A stretch of 64,000 bases of DNA, taken from assembly GCF_000330885.1 (NCBI RefSeq), contig NC_020062.1, forward strand, positions 256,374 to 320,373, given 5' to 3'. Position numbers and translations under genes: made by a program. Shown one piece after another: positions 27,624 to 36,127 of the stretch; the stretch's first letter is position 1; each line of letters opens with the position of its first letter. The DNA is from Rhizobium tropici CIAT 899. Lineage in GTDB: Bacteria; Pseudomonadota; Alphaproteobacteria; Rhizobiales; Rhizobiaceae. The notes beneath the pieces were generated by a model. The model made no database searches. It had not been told where the DNA came from and was given only the letters and a program-made list of their open reading frames with translations.

Positions 27624-28706
27624 ATGAATGATTTGCTCTCGATACCGTGCGTACTGATGCGGGGCGGCACCTCGAAAGGCCCGTTCTTTCTGGCGTCGGA
27701 TCTGCCGCAGGACCCTGCCGAGCGGGATCAAGTGCTTTTGTCGGTGATGGGTTCTGGGCACCCGCTTCAGATCGATGGTATCGGAGGGGGAAATCCGGTC
27801 ACCAGCAAAGTTGCCATTTGCGGCCCGGGAACGGTGCCTGGCGCCGACGTGGACTATCTGTTCGCGCAGGTTCGCGTCGACAGGCAGATCGTCGATACCT
27901 CACCCAATTGCGGGAACATGCTGGCGGCTGTCGGGCCGTTCGCGATAGAAGCGGGGCTTGTGCCGGTCGCCGGAGACACCACTCTCGTCAAGATCTTCAA
28001 CGTCAATACCGGCAAGATGATCGAAGCGGAGGTTCCGACGCCGAACGGTGCGGTAGCCTATCTCGGCGATGCCAAAATCGATGGTGTACCCGGCCAGGCC
28101 GCTCCGATCGCGCTCACGTTCAAGGATGCGGCAGGTGCCCGAACGGGCCAGCTCTTCCCGAGCGGCAAATCGATAGAGACGATCGACGGCATCGATGTGA
28201 CTTGTATCGATTGCGCGATGCCGATGCTTCTGATCGAGGCCGCCTCGCTTGGCGTGAGCGGATACGAGAGCGCTGCTGAACTGAACGGCAATCATTCGCT
28301 GATCGAGCGGCTGGAAGATCTTCGTATCCTTGCCGGCGAGAAAATGGGAATGGGCGACGTTCGCAGTCAAGTCACTCCGAAACCGGTCCTCATCTCTCCC
28401 GCCAGACAAGGCGGCGCATTGAGCGTACGGTATTTCATGCCGAATGAATGCCATCCGTCACTGGCGACAACAGGCGCTGTCGGGATTGCAACGGCCTGTG
28501 TGAGCGAAAACACTGTGGCATCCCGCCTTATTGGCGTTCAAACACCGCCCGTCGTGCTTTCCATTGAACATCCGAGCGGCCATCTGGACGTGAAGCTGCA
28601 GTTGAGAGATGGAAAGCTCGTCGCCGGAATTCTTCGCACGGCACGCAGGCTGTTCGAAGGCCATGTCTTTGCAAAGCCCGCCAAAACGCTGGTTTGTGCA
28701 GCATAA
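27624..28706 (+). CDS. galD: 4-oxalomesaconate tautomerase (PrpF family)
   Basis: This 360-residue protein of the PrpF/diaminopimelate-epimerase fold begins IPCVLMRGGTSKGPFFLASDLP, the hallmark of the GalD branch, and contains QIDGIGGGNPVTSKVAI and DTSPNCGNML, the active-site cysteine segment of the fold. GalD converts the keto and enol forms of 4-oxalomesaconate in gallate and protocatechuate 4,5-cleavage pathways. No other gallate gene is in the window, so it may act on a different 2-methyl- or oxo-dicarboxylate. It is the first gene of an operon with an SsuABC/TauABC-type importer and faces a LysR regulator. I am confident of the family and less so of the substrate. Confidence 0.82.
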   Translation: MNDLLSIPCVLMRGGTSKGPFFLASDLPQDPAERDQVLLSVMGSGHPLQIDGIGGGNPVTSKVAICGPGTVPGADVDYLFAQVRVDRQIVDTSPNCGNMLAAVGPFAIEAGLVPVAGDTTLVKIFNVNTGKMIEAEVPTPNGAVAYLGDAKIDGVPGQAAPIALTFKDAAGARTGQLFPSGKSIETIDGIDVTCIDCAMPMLLIEAASLGVSGYESAAELNGNHSLIERLEDLRILAGEKMGMGDVRSQVTPKPVLISPARQGGALSVRYFMPNECHPSLATTGAVGIATACVSENTVASRLIGVQTPPVVLSIEHPSGHLDVKLQLRDGKLVAGILRTARRLFEGHVFAKPAKTLVCAA

Positions 28707-28753
28707 TCAATCAACCTATGGTGCCGGGAGGGTGCCAAAATGGAGGAGATCGA

Positions 28754-29755
28754 ATGAAAAAGCTTATTCTCGCACTCGCTGCGGCGGTCGCGCTATCCGG
28801 AACGGCTTTCGCGGAACCTGTCCGCATTAGCGTTGGTTCCTACAACCTCAACAACCTGCCTTTCCCGGTCGCGCAGGGTTTGGGTCTTTATGAGAAAGAG
28901 GGCCTGGAGGTCACCGTCGAAAACTTTGCGTCGGGCGGATCGAAGACCCTGCAGGCGCTGGTTGCCGGCTCGACGGATGTCGCTGTCGGCTTTTACGACC
29001 ATACGATTCAGATGCAGTCGCAGAACAAGCATGTTGTCGCCTTCGTAGAGCTGGGGCGCAATTCCGGGCTCGTGCTGGCCGGTGGCAAAGACGCGAAATT
29101 CGATCCGAAGAATCCGGAGACGATCAAGGGCGCCAAGATCGGGATCACCGCTCCGGGATCGTCCTCGGACTTCTTCATTCGCTACTATCTTCAGCGGCAC
29201 AAGCTTTCCGCGAACGACGTTTCGATCATCGGCGTCGGATCGGGCGCCGCGGCAGTGGCCGCGCTTCAGCAGGGCAAGATCGATCTGCTCGTAAATTACG
29301 ATCCTGCGGCAACGTTTGTGGTGGAGAAGGGTGTCGGAAAGATCCTGATCGATGCCCGTAATGACGATGGCGCCAAGGAAATCTATGGTGGCATCTATCC
29401 GACATCGGTACTTTACGCCACGCAGGACTACATTTCCAAAAATCCGGAGACCATTCAGAAGGTCACCAATGCAACGGTAAAGGCGCTTCAATGGATGAAG
29501 ACGCACACAGCCGCGGAGATCGTCGAAAAGCTTCCGCCGGAATTCATTTCGGGCGACAAGGAGACGTATATCAAGGCAGTTGAAAACGCGCGGCAGATCT
29601 TTTCCACGGATGGGCTGCTGGACGAAAAAGATATCAAGACGCCTCTCGATGTCCTGACGTCGTTCAACGACAAGGTCAAAGCTGCCAAGATCGACCTTTC
29701 CAAGACCTATACCAACGAATTTGTAGCTAAGGTGCCGGCGACGGCATCGAACTGA
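28754..29755 (+). CDS. ABC transporter substrate-binding protein (SsuA/TauA/NMT1 type)
   Basis: This 333-residue periplasmic binding protein has a clear signal peptide (MKKLILALAAAVALSGTAFA, cleavage after AFA). The mature chain has the ssuA/NMT1-like pattern LGLYEKEGLEVTVENFASGG and ALVAGSTDVAVGFYDHTIQ. Family members bind sulfonates, nitrate, aromatic acids or pyrimidine precursors. A GGAGGAG site precedes the ATG at 28754. Given the GalD-type enzyme just upstream, an aromatic or dicarboxylic acid is a reasonable ligand guess, but only from context. Confidence 0.88.
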   Translation: MKKLILALAAAVALSGTAFAEPVRISVGSYNLNNLPFPVAQGLGLYEKEGLEVTVENFASGGSKTLQALVAGSTDVAVGFYDHTIQMQSQNKHVVAFVELGRNSGLVLAGGKDAKFDPKNPETIKGAKIGITAPGSSSDFFIRYYLQRHKLSANDVSIIGVGSGAAAVAALQQGKIDLLVNYDPAATFVVEKGVGKILIDARNDDGAKEIYGGIYPTSVLYATQDYISKNPETIQKVTNATVKALQWMKTHTAAEIVEKLPPEFISGDKETYIKAVENARQIFSTDGLLDEKDIKTPLDVLTSFNDKVKAAKIDLSKTYTNEFVAKVPATASN

Positions 29756-29766
29756 GGGAGGTTAAG

Positions 29767-30600
29767 ATGTCCGTGACAGCCTTAAAGCCGGCAGCACAGA
29801 CACCGCATGCGGCGGCGTCACCCAAAGCGATGGTGGCAATCGAAAATGTCACCATGGCCTTTGGCTCCTTCGTCGCGGTCCAGGATGTGAATCTGACGGT
29901 GGCCGATGGCGAATTCGTCGCTATCGTGGGGCCGACGGGCTGTGGCAAAAGTACGATCCTGAATGCGATCGCAGGTCTTTTGAAGCTGGCAAAGGGCTCG
30001 GTCTCCATCGATGGCAGCGTGGTCTCCGGCATCCAGAATAATATCGGCTATCTGTTTCAGCAGGATGCCCTGCTTCCGTGGAAAACCGCGATCGAAAATG
30101 TGGAACTGGGCCCGATGTTCCAAGGCGTCGGCGCAGCCGAGCGCCGGGAGCGAGCCCTCAAATGGCTGGCGAAGGTCGGGCTTAAAGGCTTCGAGGACCG
30201 CTATCCCCATCAGCTTTCCGGCGGCCAGCGCAAGCGCGTGCAAATGGCGCAGGCGCTAATAACCGGGCCGAAGGTTATCCTCATGGACGAACCTTTCTCC
30301 GCGCTCGACATTCACACCCGGCATTTGATGCAGAATGAGCTGCTTCGCCTGTGGCAGGAAGAGCAGCGGGCCGTGGTTCTGATTACCCATGATCTTGAGG
30401 AAGCGATTGCGCTGGGAGATCGGGTGGTAGTTCTGGCCGCCGGGCCTCGGTCGCGTGTCATCGACAGTTTCCCTGTCGATCTGGAGCGGCCTCGCGATGT
30501 CGCGGAGATCAAGCTCGATCCCCGCTTTACCGAACTCTATCGCAATATCTGGGCTTCCCTGCGCGGTGAAGTGGAGAAAAGCTATGAACGCCATGACTGA
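29767..30600 (+). CDS. ABC transporter ATP-binding protein (SsuB/TauB type)
   Basis: This 277-residue ATPase has Walker A GPTGCGKST, signature LSGGQRKRVQMAQAL and Walker B VILMDEPFSALD. The D-loop is followed by LLRLWQEEQRAVVLITHDLEEAIALGDRVVVL, the usual end of SsuB/TauB/NrtD-type domains. It starts 11 bases after the binding-protein stop with GGGAGG upstream and overlaps the permease start by 17 bases. Confidence 0.93.
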   Translation: MSVTALKPAAQTPHAAASPKAMVAIENVTMAFGSFVAVQDVNLTVADGEFVAIVGPTGCGKSTILNAIAGLLKLAKGSVSIDGSVVSGIQNNIGYLFQQDALLPWKTAIENVELGPMFQGVGAAERRERALKWLAKVGLKGFEDRYPHQLSGGQRKRVQMAQALITGPKVILMDEPFSALDIHTRHLMQNELLRLWQEEQRAVVLITHDLEEAIALGDRVVVLAAGPRSRVIDSFPVDLERPRDVAEIKLDPRFTELYRNIWASLRGEVEKSYERHD

Positions 30601-31357
30601 GAGACTCACCCAATTGGCATTGCTGCTGGTCATTGTCGGCGGTTGGGAGATCGGCGTGAACCTGGGCGTGATCGACGTCTTCTTCTTTCCCTCGCCGGTC
30701 GATATTCTGAAGCAGGTGTTCACCTGGGTCACCGATCCAGGCTTCTTCAAGCATGTGACCATCACCCTGACGGAAACGGTGCTCGGCTACGTCATCGGCA
30801 CGGCTCTTGGCGTTGCTGCAGGCGTATGGCTCGGACTGTCACGTTCCGCTGCTCGAATCCTCGATCCGTTCATCAAAGGCCTGAACGCAATTCCGCGTGT
30901 AGTCCTCGCCCCGATCTTTGTCCTGTGGCTCGGCCTGGGCCTGTGGTCCAAGGTGGCTCTCGCCGTCACGCTCGTGTTCTTTGTAACCTTTTTCAATGCG
31001 ATGCAGGGCGTGCGTGAAGTCAACCCCGTGGTGCTGTCGAATGCCCGCATTCTCGGGGCGAAGAAGTCCGAACTGCTGCGCCATGTCTATTTCCCGGCTG
31101 CGGCGAGCTGGATCCTTTCATCGCTTCGGACATCCGTCGGTTTTGCGGTTGTTGGCGCCATCATCGGTGAATATCTGGGTGCATCGGCCGGTCTGGGTTA
31201 CCTCATCGCGCAGGCTGAAGGGAACTTTGATGCCGTCGGCGTCTTTGCGGGGATTTTCATCCTGGCGGTGTTCGTCCTGCTGATCGATCTCGTCCTGGAT
31301 TTCGTAGAGGCTCGTCTGATCAAGTGGCGCCCGCGCGCGGCGGAACGTACCACCTGA
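30584..31357 (+). CDS. ABC transporter permease (SsuC/TauC type)
   Basis: This 257-residue inner-membrane protein has about six helices. The ATPase-contacting loop reads SNARILGAKKSELLRHVYFPAA. LNAIPRVVLAPIFVLWLGLGLWSK is the conserved segment of the sulfonate/nitrate/taurine permease group. The ATG at 30584 has GGAG seven bases upstream and overlaps the ATPase gene, indicating coupled translation. It is the last gene of the operon; two hairpins, the second a classic terminator, lie just beyond. Confidence 0.92.
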   Translation: MNAMTERLTQLALLLVIVGGWEIGVNLGVIDVFFFPSPVDILKQVFTWVTDPGFFKHVTITLTETVLGYVIGTALGVAAGVWLGLSRSAARILDPFIKGLNAIPRVVLAPIFVLWLGLGLWSKVALAVTLVFFVTFFNAMQGVREVNPVVLSNARILGAKKSELLRHVYFPAAASWILSSLRTSVGFAVVGAIIGEYLGASAGLGYLIAQAEGNFDAVGVFAGIFILAVFVLLIDLVLDFVEARLIKWRPRAAERTT

Positions 31358-31374
31358 TTGCGCAAAGATAGTCG

Positions 31375-31411
31375 GAGCGTTCACGCATTTCTTCGAATTG
31401 CGTGAACGCTC
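31375..31411. repeat. Perfect 13-bp inverted repeat after the importer operon
   Basis: GAGCGTTCACGCA (31375-31387) and its exact reverse complement (31399-31411) are separated by 11 bases. A long stem would form in RNA of either strand. No T-run follows on the plus strand. It sits nine bases before a second stem-loop that does have one. Confidence 0.6.
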
Positions 31412-31420
31412 TTTGGTTCT

Positions 31421-31457
31421 ATGCGCATCCGGCCCGAAAGCCGGATGCGCATTTTTT
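31421..31457 (+). terminator. Rho-independent terminator of the tautomerase/importer operon
   Basis: ATGCGCATCCGGC (31421-31433), a six-base loop, its perfect complement (31440-31452), then a run of six Ts (31452-31457). This is a textbook intrinsic terminator for the plus-strand operon. It also separates that operon from the convergent minus-strand BMP importer operon ending at 31469. Confidence 0.88.
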
Positions 31458-31468
31458 CTGGATTTGCT

Positions 31469-32380
31469 TTAACGCTCAAATGGCTCGCCGAGGGAGGCGA
31501 CACCGTTAAGCTTGAGCAGGCGGCGGTCGGCCGAGATGATGCCGAGGACGATAATCGTCACGAGGTAAGGTAGGCACGCCAGAAGTTGGGAGGGGACGGC
31601 AAATCCGGTCGCCTGCGCGGCAAGTCCCATAAGCGATAACGCACCAAACAAGCAGGCGCCCAGGAAGATCCTCGCCGTCAACCAGGTTCCGAATACAACG
31701 AGAGCAATGGCAATCCAGCCCCGTCCGGCGATCATGCCGTCCGCCCAGAGCGGCGTATAGATCGTGGAGGCGTAAGCACCGGCGAAGCCTGCCATCATGC
31801 CGCCGAAGGCAACCGCGGCGAAACGGATCGTAACAATGGGATAGCCGATCGCATGCGCGGCCTTCGGGTTTTCACCGACCGCGCGCAGCACCAGGCCGAT
31901 CTTGCTGTAGGCAAACAGCGCCCATATGGCGATCGTCACGACAAGCGAGATCCAGACGACGATATCCTGGTTGAAGAGACTGCCGATAACCGGGATGTCC
32001 GACAGCCCGGGGATCGCGATCTTCGGCAGCGTGGTGACGGTCAAGCTCTCATAGCTCTTGCCGAACAGCGCCGAGAGGCCCTGGCCGAAAATCCCGAGAG
32101 CAAGGCCGGCCGCAACCTGGTTCGCGTTGAAACCCAGGATGATCCCGGCAAAGATCATCGAAAGGAGAGCGCTTCCTAGGCCTGCGGCGAGGAAGGCGAG
32201 AAAATGGCCGCCGCCGTGATAAACGACAATGAAGGCGATGGCGGCACCAAGCGCCATCAGCCCTTCGACACCGAGATTGAGGACCCCGGCACGTTCTGCA
32301 ACAAGCTCGCCCAAGGCCGCCAGCAGAAACGGTGTCGCAGCTGCCAGCATGCCCGCAAGAATGAACTCGACAGCACTCAT
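31469..32380 (-). CDS. BMP-type (nucleoside) ABC transporter permease 2
   Basis: This 303-residue membrane protein is of the branched-chain/simple-sugar permease superfamily, in the group that works with BMP-family binding proteins (YufQ/NupC-like). It contains the motif LGELVAERAGVLNLGVEGLMALGA near the N-terminus and VRFAAVAFGGMMAGFAGAY-like helices in the middle. The start at 32380 overlaps the stop of permease 1 as ATGA and has ACGGAG upstream. It is the last gene of the minus-strand operon that includes the deaminase and the split oxygenase, and stops 12 bases before the strong terminator of the convergent operon. Confidence 0.92.
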   Translation of the reverse strand: MSAVEFILAGMLAAATPFLLAALGELVAERAGVLNLGVEGLMALGAAIAFIVVYHGGGHFLAFLAAGLGSALLSMIFAGIILGFNANQVAAGLALGIFGQGLSALFGKSYESLTVTTLPKIAIPGLSDIPVIGSLFNQDIVVWISLVVTIAIWALFAYSKIGLVLRAVGENPKAAHAIGYPIVTIRFAAVAFGGMMAGFAGAYASTIYTPLWADGMIAGRGWIAIALVVFGTWLTARIFLGACLFGALSLMGLAAQATGFAVPSQLLACLPYLVTIIVLGIISADRRLLKLNGVASLGEPFER

Positions 32381-33477
32381 GATGCGCTCCGTGCGGATGT
32401 GGGGCGCCATACGATACGATAGCGCACGAACGCCATGGCGATCAGATAGATGAGGAGCAGGCTGCCCTGGAATACGCGGACCGCAGCAATCGGCAGATTG
32501 GCGGAAACCATGGCATTGTCGCCGCCGATATAGAGCGCTGCCATGACGATCGAGGAAATGACGATGCCGATCGGATTGAGACCGCCGAGGTAAGCGACGA
32601 TGATTGCGGCGTAGCCATATCCGGTCGAGATCGAACGCTGCAGCTGGCCAAGCGGGCCGGCAACTTCGGCAGCACCGGCAAGACCGGCCGCTGCTCCGCC
32701 AATGATCAGCGAGAGCCAGATTGCCCAGCTCTCCTTGAAGCCGGCATAGCTTGCCGCCCGGGGCGCCAGTCCGCCGACCTGCAATTTATAGCCGGCGAAG
32801 CTCTTCTGCATGAAGATCCATGCGGCAATCGACAGAGCAAGGGCAAACACGAACGAAACATTGACCCGCGTTCCCTCGAACAGGATTGGCACCATGGCGT
32901 CATACTGAAACATGACCGACTGCGGGAAGTTGAAGCCGTTCGGATCTTTCCATGGACCGAGAAGAAGATAGTTGAGCAATTGCGCGGCGACGAAGCTCAG
33001 CATCAGCGAGACAAGGATTTCATTGGCATTGAGCCTGACACGCCAGAAGGCGGTGAGAGACGCCCATAGAGCGCCGCCGAGCGTGCCGAGCAGCAGCATC
33101 GCCGGCCACATCCATTGGCCCGTTGCCTGCGGCATCCAGATGGGTATGGAGGACGCGAAGATTGCCCCGAGAATGAACTGACCCTCGGCACCGATGTTGA
33201 AGACCTTCGTCCGAAAGCCGATCGCCAGACCCTGTGCGATCAGAAGCAGCGGACCGGTCTTCAGCAATACCTCCGAGAATGATGCCCACGAGACGAACGG
33301 CTCGATCAGCATGGCGTAGATCACCGCTGCCGGGTCGCGGCCCATCGCAATGTAGAGGCCAAGATTGAGGGCGATTGTCACGACGAGGGCAATCGGCGGT
33401 GCGAGCAATTTCGCGGTCAGTGAGGCTCGTTCCCGTCGGACCAGGGTGGGCAGGACGGCGGAGAAGGAACTGCTCAT
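32377..33477 (-). CDS. BMP-type (nucleoside) ABC transporter permease 1
   Basis: This 366-residue membrane protein is of the YufP/NupB type. Diagnostic segments are GPLLLIAQGLAIGFRTKVFNIGAEGQFILGAIFA and AAGLAGAAEVAGPLGQLQRSISTGYGYAAIIVAYLGG. These permeases pair with the second permease of the operon to form the channel. Its start overlaps the ATPase stop by four bases (ATGA), and its own stop overlaps the next permease the same way. Confidence 0.92.
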   Translation of the reverse strand: MSSSFSAVLPTLVRRERASLTAKLLAPPIALVVTIALNLGLYIAMGRDPAAVIYAMLIEPFVSWASFSEVLLKTGPLLLIAQGLAIGFRTKVFNIGAEGQFILGAIFASSIPIWMPQATGQWMWPAMLLLGTLGGALWASLTAFWRVRLNANEILVSLMLSFVAAQLLNYLLLGPWKDPNGFNFPQSVMFQYDAMVPILFEGTRVNVSFVFALALSIAAWIFMQKSFAGYKLQVGGLAPRAASYAGFKESWAIWLSLIIGGAAAGLAGAAEVAGPLGQLQRSISTGYGYAAIIVAYLGGLNPIGIVISSIVMAALYIGGDNAMVSANLPIAAVRVFQGSLLLIYLIAMAFVRYRIVWRPTSARSAS

Positions 33478-34997
33478 GTGGGCGCTTTCTCGCGTTGGGG
33501 CTGTACGCCGATCATGTATCGACCGATCTCTTCCGGGTGGGTGTCGCGCGTGACGAGCGGCGGGCTCAACCTACCGTGATAAAGGACCTGGATAAAATCG
33601 CTGAGTTCGAACAGCTCCTCGAGTTCTTCCGATATGACGAGAATGGCCATGCCCTGATTGCGCAGCTCAATCAGCCGCTTGCGAATGGCGGAGGCCGCGC
33701 CCACATCGACGCCCCAGGTTGGTTGCGCGAGAAACAGCAGTTTCGGCGCCAGCATGATTTCGCGCCCGACAATGAACTTCTGCAGGTTTCCACCGGAAAG
33801 CGAGCCTGCTTCCGCATCCGGGCCGGGCGTGCGCACGTCGTAGTTCCGGATACATTCGGTTGCGAAGGCTGTCGCCTTGCCGCTGTCGAGGAGGCCATGT
33901 CTCACGAGCCTCAAGGGATGAGCCGTTAGCAGACCATTGAGCGTCAGTGACATTTCGGGGACGGCACCATGGCCCAGCCGGTCTTCCGGGACAAAAGCAA
34001 AACCGAGTTTTCGACGGCTCGCCGCATCGAGGCTACCCACGTCTTGCCCCATCATGAAGATCTGGTCGCACTTGTCCCGCGGCAGGGTCGTTTCCCCCGA
34101 AATCAGGGCTGCCAGTTCCTTTTGTCCATTGCCGGAAATGCCGGCAATGCCCAGAATCTCGCCGCTGCGCACCGTCAGGCTGATGGCGGAGAGCGGCATG
34201 CCAAAAGGATCGTCGGGTCGGTAATCGAGGCCAATGAGTTCCAGGCGCTTTTCGCCTTCGGCCATAGGCAATGCAGGGATTGCTTCCGGCATGTCGCGGC
34301 CGATCATCATGCGGGCAAGATCATGGGCGTCATGCTCGCGCGGATCCACATGCCCGGTCACATGTCCGGCGCGCAGGATGGTGGCGCGGTCACACAGGGA
34401 CTGGATCTCCTCCAGTTTGTGCGAGATGAAGAGGATCGAGACGCCGCCGTCGCGTAGCCGGCGCAGCGTCTCGAACAGCTTACCTACGGCCTGCGGCGGC
34501 AGCACCGATGTCGGCTCGTCGAGGATCAGCAGCTTCGGATCGGTCATCAGGCATCGGATGATTTCCACCCGCTGCCGCTCGCCGACAGACAGTTCGTGCA
34601 CATGGGCGAGCGGATCGACTTCGAGGCCGAATTCATCCCCCAATGTGCGGATGCGCTGCGCAAGTTCGGCCTTGCGGCCCGCCACGATCAAGCGAATGTT
34701 CTCGACGACCGTCAGGTTCTCGAACAATGAGAAGTGCTGAAAGACCATCCCGATGCCGGCACGCCTCGCCTCCGCAGGAGAAGCAAGGCTGAGAGGCTGC
34801 CCATGCCAGGCGATGGTCCCTTCGTCCGGTTGTTCGACGCCGTAAATCAGCTTCATCAGGGTCGATTTGCCGGCGCCGTTTTCTCCGAGGATGGCATGGA
34901 TCGAGCCCTTGGCCACGTCCAGGTCGATATGCTTGTTAGCATGGACCTGGCCGTAGCTTTTGGAGATGCCGCGCAGCGACAGCAGCGGAATGGTCAT
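33474..34997 (-). CDS. BMP-type ABC transporter ATP-binding protein (two ATPase domains)
   Basis: This 507-residue protein has two fused nucleotide-binding domains, as in sugar and nucleoside importers (RbsA, YufO). The first domain has Walker A GENGAGKST, signature LSVGERQRVEII and Walker B LLILDEPTSVLPPQ. The second has a degenerate Walker A region (GISGNGQKE) and LSGGNLQKFIVGREI as its signature, the normal asymmetry of this group. It begins eight bases after the binding-protein stop and overlaps the permease by four bases. Confidence 0.93.
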   Translation of the reverse strand: MTIPLLSLRGISKSYGQVHANKHIDLDVAKGSIHAILGENGAGKSTLMKLIYGVEQPDEGTIAWHGQPLSLASPAEARRAGIGMVFQHFSLFENLTVVENIRLIVAGRKAELAQRIRTLGDEFGLEVDPLAHVHELSVGERQRVEIIRCLMTDPKLLILDEPTSVLPPQAVGKLFETLRRLRDGGVSILFISHKLEEIQSLCDRATILRAGHVTGHVDPREHDAHDLARMMIGRDMPEAIPALPMAEGEKRLELIGLDYRPDDPFGMPLSAISLTVRSGEILGIAGISGNGQKELAALISGETTLPRDKCDQIFMMGQDVGSLDAASRRKLGFAFVPEDRLGHGAVPEMSLTLNGLLTAHPLRLVRHGLLDSGKATAFATECIRNYDVRTPGPDAEAGSLSGGNLQKFIVGREIMLAPKLLFLAQPTWGVDVGAASAIRKRLIELRNQGMAILVISEELEELFELSDFIQVLYHGRLSPPLVTRDTHPEEIGRYMIGVQPQREKAPT

Positions 34998-35004
34998 GAC
35001 GTGA

Positions 35005-36105
35005 TTACTTCGGCAAAGGCGTCTTCACACCTTTGACATGCCAGTCCATCGCGACGATCTGGGCATCCGTCAATGTCGCGCCCGAAGCAGCTCCCTCGCT
35101 GCCGTCGGCCTTGGTGATCGGGCCGGTAAACGGCGAAAAGCTGCCGCTTGCGATCTTGCCTTCGGTTTCCTTGATCTTCGCCATGGTATCGGTGGGGATT
35201 GCCGTGCTCCAATCGACGACCTGGACGACCTTCTCCGCGACGCCGAGAAACGCGTTGGCACCTTTGAACGTACCGGCGAGATGGGCATCGACCGATGCCT
35301 TGAAGAACGGCGACCAGTCCGTGGATACGCAGCCGAGATAGGTTTTCGGCGCATATTTCTTCATCGAGGAGTTCAGGTTGAAGGCGTAGACACCGGCTTC
35401 TTCGCAGGCCGATATGACCGAGGGCGTATCCTGCGCGTTTGAGAAGATCACGTCGCAGCCTTGCGAGATCAAGGCCTTGGCCGCTTCCTGTTCCTTGGCC
35501 GGATCGAACCAGGAGTTGACCCAGACGACCGATACTTCGATGTCTGGCTTCACCGCCTGTGCGCCGAGCGTGAAGGCGTTTACCGACGTGATCAGTTCGG
35601 GAATCGCGAAGGCGGAGACCGAACCGAGCTTGCCCGTCTTGGAGACGGCGGCTGCTGCCATGCCAAGCAGGTAAGTTCCTTGAAAATACTTGGCGGCGAA
35701 GGGGGAGAAATTCGGCGCGACCTGGAAGCCGGAGGCATGCAGGACGCTGACCTTCGGATTGCGGCGGGCAACCTGAAGCGCGCCGTTCTGATAGCCGAAC
35801 GATCCGGCGATCAGGAAGTGGTTTCCGTCAGTGACCGTCTTGTTCATGATGCGGTCCGCATCCGGACCTTCGGCGATGTTTTCGATCACCGTCACCTTGA
35901 CCTTGTCGCCATAGGCGGCCTTGATCGGATCAAGGCCCGCGGCCAACGCATGGCCCCAGCCGACATCGCCGATCGGCGAGGGCACGACGAGCGTGATGCC
36001 GAGCGGTTCGTTTGCGGCGAAGGCGGAGCGTCCGGTAAAGGCCGTTGCGAGGCCTGCGACAGCCGCGCTCTTCATCAATGTTCTGCGGGTCAGATTTTTC
36101 TGCAT
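35005..36105 (-). CDS. BMP-family ABC transporter substrate-binding protein
   Basis: This 366-residue periplasmic protein is of the basic membrane protein (PnrA/Med) family, whose characterised members bind purine nucleosides. The N-terminus TRRTLMKSAAVAGLATAFTG followed by SAFA is a twin-arginine-like export signal. Family motifs are VVPSPIGDVGWGHALAAGLD and FLIAGSFGYQNGALQVARRNPKVSVLHASG. It lies 22 bases downstream of the deaminase-like gene and upstream of the ATPase, so transporter and enzymes form one operon. The link to a guanine-type deaminase favours a purine ligand. Direct evidence for that is lacking. Confidence 0.9.
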   Translation of the reverse strand: MQKNLTRRTLMKSAAVAGLATAFTGRSAFAANEPLGITLVVPSPIGDVGWGHALAAGLDPIKAAYGDKVKVTVIENIAEGPDADRIMNKTVTDGNHFLIAGSFGYQNGALQVARRNPKVSVLHASGFQVAPNFSPFAAKYFQGTYLLGMAAAAVSKTGKLGSVSAFAIPELITSVNAFTLGAQAVKPDIEVSVVWVNSWFDPAKEQEAAKALISQGCDVIFSNAQDTPSVISACEEAGVYAFNLNSSMKKYAPKTYLGCVSTDWSPFFKASVDAHLAGTFKGANAFLGVAEKVVQVVDWSTAIPTDTMAKIKETEGKIASGSFSPFTGPITKADGSEGAASGATLTDAQIVAMDWHVKGVKTPLPK

Positions 36106-36127
36106 CCCAGTTCCCCTTTTTGGTTTT

